Origin: Candidatus Roizmanbacteria bacterium
Lineage (GTDB): Bacteria; Patescibacteriota; Microgenomatia; UBA1406; GWC2-37-13
Length of the DNA stretch: 7,343 nt
Assembly: GCA_016206365.1 (NCBI GenBank)
Contig: JACQRR010000099.1
Span: 1 to 7,343 of the forward strand
Direction: 5' to 3'
Part shown: in pieces, positions 1 to 4,890 of the stretch
Layout of the letters: each line of letters begins with the position of its first letter
How positions within the stretch are numbered: position 1 is the stretch's first letter
The notes under the pieces: model-generated
What the model was told of the DNA's origin: nothing
The model's database searches: none
The model's input: only the letters and a program-made list of their open reading frames with translations
Translations under genes and position numbers: made by a program

Positions 1-335
1 AATAAAGAGGAAGTTAAATCAAAAATTTTAAAATAAAATAAAATAAATGAAAGTATTGCAATAGTTAAAAATAACGTTAAAGATCTAACGTAGATAATCT
101 TGTTGAAAATTAAGGTTCTATTTTCTTTCTCAACGTTTCTTAGATACCACTGGTTAAGGCCAAAGTCTCCAAGAAAGGTGGTCATCTGAAGAATCATAAA
201 ATACAGAGTAAATTGCCCGTATTTTTCAGGAGTTAATAACCTGGCAAGTGCTATCCAAGCGATAGTTGTTATAGCTTTGCTCAAGACTGATCCAAAAAAA
301 TAAATCCCAGTATTTTTGAACAAATCTCTTACCAT
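1..335 (-). CDS. Wzx-type polysaccharide/oligosaccharide flippase, N-terminal part (cut by window edge)
   Basis: The frame opens at an ATG (335-333) and is still open at base 1, giving 111 residues of a longer protein; such flippases are usually 400-500 residues with 12-14 membrane segments. The N-terminus has the layout of the Polysacc_synt/MATE-like flippases: a short basic amphipathic start (MVRDLFKNTG), a first membrane helix around 11-31, then the motif ARLLTPEKYGQF (31-42), which matches the family's 'aRlLgPeeyG' signature. Further hydrophobic segments lie at about 43-60 and 83-105. Proteins of this family move lipid-linked glycans from the inner to the outer face of the cytoplasmic membrane. 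The start lies 2 nt after the stop of the GT39-like gene, so the two are almost certainly co-transcribed and probably translationally coupled. A GGGG run in the last codons of the upstream gene could serve as a weak ribosome site. The family call is from recognition of the N-terminal motif only; the substrate is unknown. Confidence 0.8.
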   Translation of the reverse strand, partial: MVRDLFKNTGIYFFGSVLSKAITTIAWIALARLLTPEKYGQFTLYFMILQMTTFLGDFGLNQWYLRNVEKENRTLIFNKIIYVRSLTLFLTIAILSFILFYFKIFDLTSSL

Positions 336-337
336 AA

Positions 338-1912
338 TTAGTTTATTCCCCAACTATATAATGTTGCCGGCCAGATTGAGTAAGGATTGTCGTCTGAAGC
401 ATAATGATCAAGATAGAGTTCTTTTTTGAGATTTTTTTCGGCAAATTGTTTGATGTCTTGCGGTAAAGAGGAGTCGTCTATAAATAAAAAGCCTATCTGG
501 TATTGGTTCATGTATTTTTTTAAATCTTTTACTTCAAGCACAAGACGTAATGCAGTCCCTTTAAGTATTTTTTCCCCTTTTTCATTTATGATAAAAGTAG
601 TTTTTTTTGGAAGGCCGTTTACATATCCTTCTTCATTAAACCAGCGAAATGCAATGACGTTTTTAAAATCTTCATTTAGGTACCAGCCTGCCCGATCCCA
701 CCAAGTATCAATGACCACGGTTTGGCCTTTTTCTAATTCTCCTTTATTTTTTATTACCTCGTAGATTTGATGATAGTTAATATTTGCGATTTCTCTAAAA
801 TCGTGGTTTAAAGAATAATATTTTTTAGGTTTATTAACGAATTTATGTCCATTCGCAATGATAAATAAGGTAAGCAGTATCAAGACTACCATCTTGATAC
901 GATCGTTTCGAGATGGTAGGTTTTGCAGCAGCTGCCAGATAGTATATGATGCTCCAATTAAAAGAAAGGGAAAGATAGGTAAAACATATCTTGAGACATA
1001 AGGTTTGAAAATAGATGTTATAAATATCAAATGAAGTACAAGATAGATAAGTATTGGAAGAAACACCTTGCCTTTTTTGAAAATTATAAATAAAAAACCA
1101 AGTATTGCTAAAAAAGTGATAAGACCATACTCTCTCCATAAGAAAGGATGGTAATACCAAAAGTTATTGGTGAGAAAAGTTTTAGAAGTTAATATGCGGA
1201 TAAAAGCGGTTATAAAACCAATTTTATAAACAGTAAAAATCAAGGTGAAAATAATTAGATAAAACCAAGGCTTTTTTAATAAATCAATGAGACGTTTATG
1301 ACTCATAAATAGGAAATGGAAGAAAATGCATATTAAAAAAATATAGTAAAGAGGGTGCGTTATTGTTCCCAAAAAAATAGTCAATAAAAATGCAAAAGAC
1401 AATATTAGATTAGGTTTATTTATTTCTATTAATTTTAAATAAAGAAAAAAACTCATTAGAATCAAAAACTGAACGATGATGTAGCCTCTGGCTTGGCGAG
1501 ACCAGGTAATCTCAAAATAAGAGAAAGCAGCCAATAGACTAGCAGAAACCGCCGTTGGGACGTTGGTTAGATATCTTGCCAGAACAAAAACAATTACAGG
1601 AACGAGTGAACCTATAATAACCATTGGGAATCGCGCGGCAAACTCATTCACCCCAAATAATTTGTAAGACAATGCGATGAGAAGGTGGGTTGTAATGTTG
1701 TAATGTTCGATATAAATATGTGGATTTGTGAAAGCAGACAAACCGTATTTTAAAAATATTTTGCCTTGGTTGGCAGAGGAGAATTCATCGACCCAAAAAG
1801 GCGGATTATTTTTCGAAAGTCCATAAAGCCTATAAAGGAAAGATAAAAGAAATAGAGCAACTAAAAAAATCAAAACAAGCCTTTTCTGATGGTTGAAATT
1901 TTCATTAATCAC
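338..1912 (-). CDS. GT39/PMT-like integral membrane glycosyltransferase (GT-C fold)
   Basis: This 524-residue protein has a single N-terminal membrane helix (about 12-30), then PPFWVDEFSS (37-46) with the acidic D42-E43 pair. That position, in the first external loop, is where GT39/ArnT-like GT-C enzymes carry their catalytic Asp. Next come H70-Y71, a helix-rich stretch with the family-like segment FAARFPMVIIGSL (91-103), an ARGY motif (141-144), TITHP (183-187), about nine more membrane helices to about 360, and a soluble C-terminal domain (about 375-524). Such enzymes transfer a sugar from a polyprenyl-phosphate donor to protein, lipid or glycan on the outer face of the membrane. The start is a GTG (1912-1910): no in-frame ATG exists before the first helix and a strong -10 box sits 7 nt upstream. 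It heads an operon with the flippase, which fits surface glycan assembly. Acceptor and sugar cannot be read from the sequence. Confidence 0.8.
   Translation of the reverse strand: MINENFNHQKRLVLIFLVALFLLSFLYRLYGLSKNNPPFWVDEFSSANQGKIFLKYGLSAFTNPHIYIEHYNITTHLLIALSYKLFGVNEFAARFPMVIIGSLVPVIVFVLARYLTNVPTAVSASLLAAFSYFEITWSRQARGYIIVQFLILMSFFLYLKLIEINKPNLILSFAFLLTIFLGTITHPLYYIFLICIFFHFLFMSHKRLIDLLKKPWFYLIIFTLIFTVYKIGFITAFIRILTSKTFLTNNFWYYHPFLWREYGLITFLAILGFLFIIFKKGKVFLPILIYLVLHLIFITSIFKPYVSRYVLPIFPFLLIGASYTIWQLLQNLPSRNDRIKMVVLILLTLFIIANGHKFVNKPKKYYSLNHDFREIANINYHQIYEVIKNKGELEKGQTVVIDTWWDRAGWYLNEDFKNVIAFRWFNEEGYVNGLPKKTTFIINEKGEKILKGTALRLVLEVKDLKKYMNQYQIGFLFIDDSSLPQDIKQFAEKNLKKELYLDHYASDDNPYSIWPATLYSWGIN
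877..919 (-). other. Two overlapping, mutually exclusive perfect inverted repeats inside the GT39-like gene
   Basis: GTATCAAGA (877-885) pairs perfectly with TCTTGATAC (892-900) across a 6-nt loop. CTACCATCT (886-894) pairs perfectly with AGATGGTAG (911-919) across a 16-nt loop. The middle segment 892-894 belongs to both stems and the loop of the first hairpin is an arm of the second, so only one stem can form at a time. They lie in the codons for about residues 332-346, at the edge of a membrane segment. No U-run follows on either strand, so a classical terminator is not formed. A function is unproven. Confidence 0.4.
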
Positions 1913-1921
1913 AATTAGAAT
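1893..1921 (+). promoter_or_regulatory. Predicted promoter of the small Cys/His-rich protein gene
   Basis: TTGAAA (1893-1898, five of six bases of the -35 consensus) is followed after 17 nt by TAGAAT (1916-1921, five of six bases of the -10 consensus). The expected start of transcription is near 1928, leaving a leader of about 22 nt with a weak Shine-Dalgarno-like TGAG (1942-1945) before the ATG at 1951. The -35 lies inside the first codons of the divergent glycosyltransferase gene. Confidence 0.45.
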
Positions 1922-1947
1922 TATATCAGTTAAAAGTTTTCTGAGAA
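1920..1947 (-). promoter_or_regulatory. Predicted leaderless promoter of the GT39-like gene
   Basis: Read on the minus strand, a perfect TATAAT (1925-1920) is preceded by an extended -10 TG (TGA, 1928-1926) and, 16 nt upstream, by TTCTCA (1947-1942, four of six bases of the -35 consensus). Only 7 nt separate the -10 box from the GTG start, so transcription should begin at or beside the start codon and no Shine-Dalgarno sequence can be in the message. The -10 box overlaps that of the divergent promoter by two bases. Confidence 0.6.
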
Positions 1948-1950
1948 ATT

Positions 1951-2139
1951 ATGGATAAAGCTATTTATATTTGTACAGGTACCTGTAAGGCAGAGATTAG
2001 CGAGGAAGAATACAATAAAGGGCTAACAAAGTGTGGGACTCAAGGATGTACGCACTTTGGACACGCCTTTGAAAAAAGGATGAAGTGTCATGTCTGCGGG
2101 GCTTACTATAAAGAGGGAGAACAACACTCTCACCCTTAA
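1951..2139 (+). CDS. Small Cys/His-rich putative zinc-binding protein, function unknown
   Basis: This 62-residue soluble protein has six cysteines in three pairs: C8-x3-C12, C28-x4-C33 and C46-x2-C49. Histidines at 35, 38, 59 and 61 could complete one or two zinc sites. The segment KCHVCGAYYKEGEQHSH (45-61) looks like a short zinc knuckle. There is no signal peptide, membrane segment or recognisable enzymatic domain. The ATG at 1951 is supported by a -35/-10 pair and a weak TGAG ribosome site. I recall similar tiny CTGTC-starting proteins as uncharacterised in CPR genomes, but cannot name a family. The stop codon shares bases with that of the convergent gene (stops at 2137-2139 and 2138-2136). 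The regular metal-ligand spacing makes it very likely to be a real gene. Confidence 0.75.
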   Translation: MDKAIYICTGTCKAEISEEEYNKGLTKCGTQGCTHFGHAFEKRMKCHVCGAYYKEGEQHSHP

Positions 2140-2999
2140 CCTGATTTGAGAAAATTTAGGAAATATAAAAGATCGGTGAGGATGATCATCCGCTGATATT
2201 TACGTTTTTCTTCAAAGAGCGATCGCTCTCCCTTCTCCTCGTTTTCTTTTTGAGAAGTTGGATAGTAAAAGTCTATTTCGACAGATTTTACTTTCAGTTT
2301 CTTTTTCAAGGCAATGATGATGGAAAAATATTGGGTTGCTGAATAATCCTCAGAGTCGAAGTGTGAGTTTAGATAAACTTTTTTGCTAATTTTTAAATGA
2401 TATTTTCTGGTGAAAAGTCTGACGACAGGTTTTTTATTAGCAAAAACTCTTGGTCCGAAAAACATATCAAAATCCTCTGATCCTTTTAGCAGATTGTCCG
2501 TCCTCAAGATTTCACTGTAGAGTTTGTTACCTTCAATTTCAGATTCGTACATATAAGATGGGTACGTTTCTTTAAACAAGGTCGAGTTCCTTTTGGGTAT
2601 AACTATATCAGCTCTATTTTCTAATACAGGTTTGGCAATTTTATCGATTGAATCAATAAGAGAAGTTTTTTCGGCTTCGCTAGAGACGATGACTTTAACA
2701 TTTGGCAAATTTGCAGCGATTTTTATAGCTTGTCTTCTGGCAATAGATCGCTTTAGAGATTTTCTTTTAATTATGCGTATACCATCTATTTGAGAGAGTT
2801 CATTTCTGAAGGTTTTTACGCTTTTCCCATCGGCAACGACAACTTGGCATCCTAATTTTTTCGACCTTCTAAAAAACTCCAGCGCTAAATCCCCTCTTAC
2901 TTTGTCAGTGTGTTTGATGCTACGAAGTTTTCCTCGATACCACTTGGGGTAATAAGTGATGACGGCAAAAGCAATTGAATTAGGATCAGATTTATTCAT
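2136..2999 (-). CDS. Soluble GT-A-like (nucleotide-sugar transferase-like) protein, uncharacterised
   Basis: This 287-residue protein is soluble, with no signal peptide or membrane helix. Visible blocks are a first beta strand FAVITYYP (11-18), VVVADGKS (53-60), RRQAI (88-92), VIVSSEAEK (103-111), ADIVIPKR (130-137), DMFFGPRVF (178-186) and a charged stretch KENEEKGER (251-259) before a C-terminal helical tail. The alternation of strands and helices with acidic ends resembles GT-A glycosyltransferases. The blocks SRRQA, EPEK-like (here SEAEK) and ADIVIPKR recall an uncharacterised family I have seen in CPR bacteria and, more loosely, in fungi. No classic DxD motif is evident; the acidic SEAEK or FDSED (214-218) could do that work, or the protein may not be catalytic. 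The ATG at 2999 is fixed by an extended -10 box 6 nt upstream. It diverges from the HD-like gene and converges, stop on stop, with the small zinc protein gene. Glycosyltransferase activity is an inference. Confidence 0.55.
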   Translation of the reverse strand: MNKSDPNSIAFAVITYYPKWYRGKLRSIKHTDKVRGDLALEFFRRSKKLGCQVVVADGKSVKTFRNELSQIDGIRIIKRKSLKRSIARRQAIKIAANLPNVKVIVSSEAEKTSLIDSIDKIAKPVLENRADIVIPKRNSTLFKETYPSYMYESEIEGNKLYSEILRTDNLLKGSEDFDMFFGPRVFANKKPVVRLFTRKYHLKISKKVYLNSHFDSEDYSATQYFSIIIALKKKLKVKSVEIDFYYPTSQKENEEKGERSLFEEKRKYQRMIILTDLLYFLNFLKSG

Positions 3000-3005
3000 T
3001 AGATT

Positions 3006-3034
3006 ATTCTAGCATACTTAATAAATCTTGTCCT
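3006..3034 (-). promoter_or_regulatory. Predicted leaderless promoter of the GT-A-like gene
   Basis: On the minus strand, TAGAAT (3011-3006) follows an extended -10 TGC (3014-3012). AGGACA (3034-3029, four of six -35 bases) lies 17 nt upstream. Only 6 nt lie between the -10 box and the ATG, so the message is expected to lack a leader. Its -35 sits three bases from the -35 of the divergent promoter. Confidence 0.5.
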
Positions 3035-3037
3035 GAT

Positions 3038-3065
3038 TTGACAGAAAGAAAAGTTCTGATATAAT
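3038..3065 (+). promoter_or_regulatory. Near-ideal leaderless promoter of the HD-like gene
   Basis: A perfect TTGACA (3038-3043), a 16-nt spacer ending in an extended -10 TGA (3057-3059) and a perfect TATAAT (3060-3065) are followed by only 6 nt and then the ATG at 3072. Transcription should start at or within a base or two of the start codon, which explains the absence of any Shine-Dalgarno sequence. This is the strongest promoter in the window and suggests a highly expressed gene. Confidence 0.8.
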
Positions 3066-3071
3066 AAATTC

Positions 3072-4043
3072 ATGCCGGAATTATCTACTTTTTTTGAAAA
3101 AGCGCTCCTGCCTCCAAGTGAACTAAAATATGGAATTCCAGTTTATGCTTTTATGGAGCATTATGGAGTTGAAAACCCACAAGTTGTAGAAACATTAGAA
3201 AGATATCCAACGCTTTGCTATTTGCTTGGTCAAGTTACGGAGGTGCCAGTCGGTAGTACCGCAATTTTACAACCCGATGGAGTTGAAAGACCAATCCGAC
3301 ACCTGGTTGAAGGTTCTGGAATGTTTGGTTTGAAAGATCAGGATGATGCTATGAGATGGGCTGGAATATTTGGTCATAGTATTGGTATGGCTCGGCAGGC
3401 ATGGCTTCTTTATAGAATGTTTGAACAGCTTTCCCCGGGACAAATGAATCTTTTTCTAGCGGCTGGGTACGATTTCAGGGACTTTATTAAATTCGATTCT
3501 AATACAGTAAGAGACGGGTCATTTGCAAACCATTGTTCAAGAAGATGGCACGATGAACACAATGTCGATCTGAAACAGCCACAATCAATGGCTCCAGGGC
3601 AAAGTGCGTTAAACCATCTTATAACGTATAAAGCTCCACAATTTATGCTTGATCTTATTAGGGTAGAAGATCATTTTAAAGAATTGCAAGCTGCTCGAGT
3701 TCAAGAAATTGGCGGTAGACATAGGATGCCTGATATAGTTTTTTCAATTTTAACACTAGCTGATTGGACGATCGAAAGAAAAACTATGCCTCTTGATGCC
3801 AGATTTGCAAGATTAAGAGGACGAGGCGATCTTGCAGAAGTGCTTCCAGTTCTTGAAGAATGTGGAAAAGGCTTCGAAGCCGATGTCAATAGAATTACAG
3901 GAGTAAATATTGTTGATTTATTTAATGGCGCTGGACCTTTTGATTGGGAATATAAAATAAGGAGTGCATATTGTGCTACTTCAGGACTAGAAGTGAAAAA
4001 AGCCTTTCCAGAATATTTTGAGCAATATCCAGAATTAGGATAA
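3072..4043 (+). CDS. Putative degenerate HD-domain protein, uncharacterised
   Basis: This 323-residue soluble protein has no signal peptide or membrane helix. The central part looks like an HD phosphohydrolase fold. H102 (IFGHSIGMARQAW) occupies the first ligand position. A helix ending LFLAAGYDFRDF (127-138) aligns with the usual 'AALLHDIGK' but has Y133-D134 where His-Asp belongs. Further candidate ligands are H154, H160-D161 and H182. LADWTIERKTMPLDARFARL (229-248) matches the end of CPR HD proteins, where an 'ADkrv...slEeRf..l' pattern carries the last Asp (here D231). An N-terminal region of about 90 residues and a C-terminal region (255-323) are unique. HD proteins hydrolyse phosphoesters of nucleotides; with the His lost, this one may bind rather than cleave, or use other ligands. 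The ATG is fixed by an exceptionally good promoter that leaves no leader. It lies divergent from the GT-A-like gene. The HD assignment is by pattern only. Confidence 0.55.
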   Translation: MPELSTFFEKALLPPSELKYGIPVYAFMEHYGVENPQVVETLERYPTLCYLLGQVTEVPVGSTAILQPDGVERPIRHLVEGSGMFGLKDQDDAMRWAGIFGHSIGMARQAWLLYRMFEQLSPGQMNLFLAAGYDFRDFIKFDSNTVRDGSFANHCSRRWHDEHNVDLKQPQSMAPGQSALNHLITYKAPQFMLDLIRVEDHFKELQAARVQEIGGRHRMPDIVFSILTLADWTIERKTMPLDARFARLRGRGDLAEVLPVLEECGKGFEADVNRITGVNIVDLFNGAGPFDWEYKIRSAYCATSGLEVKKAFPEYFEQYPELG

Positions 4044-4100
4044 GTGTGAGGAAATCAACACTGGGAGTTGGATATCCATTTGTAATTTTATTCAGCTTGA

Positions 4101-4146
4101 AAAATCTAAATTAAATTAGATACTTTTACTTCAATATTTAGATTTT
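4101..4146. promoter_or_regulatory. Perfect 11-bp inverted repeat upstream of the 158-residue orphan gene
   Basis: AAAATCTAAAT (4101-4111) and ATTTAGATTTT (4136-4146) are exact reverse complements 24 nt apart. The inner bases TCTAA (4105-4109) can also pair with TTAGA (4116-4120), giving an alternative short hairpin. The right arm ends 16 nt before the ATG at 4163. It could be an operator for a dimeric repressor or a weak termination signal of the HD-like gene; the arms are AT-rich, so chance is possible. The rest of the 119-nt gap shows nothing firm. Confidence 0.35.
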
Positions 4147-4162
4147 CAATTTTAAATAATCA

Positions 4163-4639
4163 ATGGGTTCAAGAGAAGCTGTTAAATATGTTGATAGCCT
4201 TGGGAAAGTCATTGATCATTTAGACTTTGAAGAGTCTCCATCAGGATACGTAAGGTACTTTTCAGGTTACAATCTGGCAGAGTTTGAAATTTGCTACGAT
4301 AGATTAACGAGATTATTTACAAAAAAACGTTTAGGTAAAAGTGAAAAAAACAAAAGTACTTTTTTTTGGTACGCAGAACATGGTGAAGGCGATAATGAAG
4401 TTTTTTTATCTGCGGCAAACCATGCTTTAGTTGTAGCGGACTCAAATAAAAGTTTACCAAATTTCGTGCCTATAGTTTTTACTGGACTAATCGCTGAAAC
4501 TAAGATACTTTATATTTCATATGAAATGCATGGGTCAATACCATTAACAAATAAACCTTGTTTTGTAGATCATATTTATCAAATTGTAGAAGAAAATAAA
4601 AGTTTAACTTTTTTCGAAATTACTTACAGATTTGAATAA
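4163..4639 (+). CDS. Hypothetical protein, unrecognised (158 aa)
   Basis: I do not recognise this protein. It is soluble with no signal peptide or membrane helix. It starts with a short helical segment (MGSREAVKYVDSLGKVIDHL), carries a very basic patch FTKKRLGKSEKNK (52-64) and then alternating beta-like stretches: STFFWYAEHG (65-74), FVPIVFTGLI (101-110), KILYISYEMHG (114-124) and LTFFEITYRF (148-157). That suggests an alpha+beta fold ending in a beta strand. The ATG at 4163 is the first in frame; no Shine-Dalgarno sequence precedes it, as for other genes here. A TTAAAT (4152-4157) 5 nt upstream could be a poor leaderless -10 box. It is more AT-rich than the preceding gene and is followed by a broken reading frame, so it may belong to a decaying or recently acquired segment. 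Its length and the charge pattern favour a real gene, but its function is open. Confidence 0.55.
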   Translation: MGSREAVKYVDSLGKVIDHLDFEESPSGYVRYFSGYNLAEFEICYDRLTRLFTKKRLGKSEKNKSTFFWYAEHGEGDNEVFLSAANHALVVADSNKSLPNFVPIVFTGLIAETKILYISYEMHGSIPLTNKPCFVDHIYQIVEENKSLTFFEITYRFE

Positions 4640-4655
4640 TATAATAAACTGGGGG

Positions 4656-4834
4656 TTGAATATTAATTTTAATCCAAGCCAAAGTTATGGTTTGTGTGTT
4701 GAGAGAACAAAAAGGCAAGGATTTAATTTAAAATACAATTTGGGGAATATTTGGGGAATTTGCTGTCTGCAGAAGAATTAAAAAAAAGTAAAGGAAAAGA
4801 ATTTGAAGTCGAAGTTAGATTGAATTTGTCTTAA
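4656..4834 (+). pseudogene. Broken reading frame: tail of an unrecognised protein, split by an 11-bp duplication
   Basis: From about 4656 one frame reads LNINFNPSQSYGLCVERTKR and continues to FNLKYNLGN at about 4748, then loses sense and stops. A second frame, shifted by 11 nt, reads GNLLSAEELKKSKGKEF and then EVEVRLNLS before TAA (4832-4834). The switch falls exactly at a tandem duplication (4738-4748 and 4749-4759); removing one copy joins the two parts into a continuous 55-residue reading. The frame is open back to 4608 but has no good start: TTG at 4656 follows a GGGGG run, and a TATAAT lies at 4640-4645. It therefore looks like either a small gene with a fresh frameshift or the C-terminal remnant of a longer one. 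Its end (FEVEVRL) loosely resembles the end of the preceding protein (FEITYRF), which could mean a damaged paralogue; that is speculative. Confidence 0.45.
4738..4759 (+). repeat. 11-bp tandem duplication
   Basis: ATTTGGGGAAT occurs twice head to tail with no spacer. Its length is not a multiple of three, so gain or loss of one copy changes the reading frame. It explains the frame break in the surrounding sequence. Confidence 0.85.
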
Positions 4835-4859
4835 TCCAACAACAAAATTAACTTCCGGC

Positions 4860-4886
4860 GTTATTCATTCACTTTTAATTAATAAC
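4860..4886. terminator. AT-rich hairpin between convergent genes, possible terminator
   Basis: GTTATTCATT (4860-4869) pairs with AATTAATAAC (4877-4886) with one mismatch across a 7-nt loop. It lies between the broken plus-strand frame ending at 4834 and the stop of the minus-strand phosphatase at 4891, where a bidirectional terminator would be expected. The stem is weak and no clear U-run follows on either strand, so the call is tentative. Confidence 0.3.
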
Positions 4887-4890
4887 ACTT

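Noticed and set aside
29..47. AAAAT-type short repeats near the left edge
   Set aside because: They encode a run of Phe, Leu, Ile and Tyr codons in a membrane helix of the flippase; ordinary low complexity in AT-rich coding sequence.
426..764. Plus-strand open frame of 112 codons
   Set aside because: It lies antisense within the GT39-like gene, whose frame shows clear family motifs; the opposite frame gives no recognisable domain.
843..1160. Second minus-strand open frame of 105 codons
   Set aside because: It is a shifted-frame shadow of the same glycosyltransferase gene, with composition typical of out-of-frame AT-rich membrane coding sequence.
2216..2229. 14-bp perfect palindrome AGAGCGATCGCTCT
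   Set aside because: It lies within codons of the GT-A-like gene, occurs once in the window and has no second copy or spacing that would suggest a site.
2593..2793. Plus-strand open frame of 66 codons
   Set aside because: Antisense to the GT-A-like gene; no ribosome site, promoter or domain.
3701..3889. Minus-strand open frame of 62 codons
   Set aside because: Antisense to the HD-like gene and without motif support.
4043..4062. AGTGT/ACACT inverted repeat at the stop of the HD-like gene, considered as a terminator
   Set aside because: Only 5 bp with a 10-nt loop and no U-run; too weak.
4046..4114. 22-codon GTG-started frame just after the HD-like gene (starts RKSTLGVGYPF)
   Set aside because: Too short, no ribosome site and no known match; it could be a remnant of another gene but cannot be supported.
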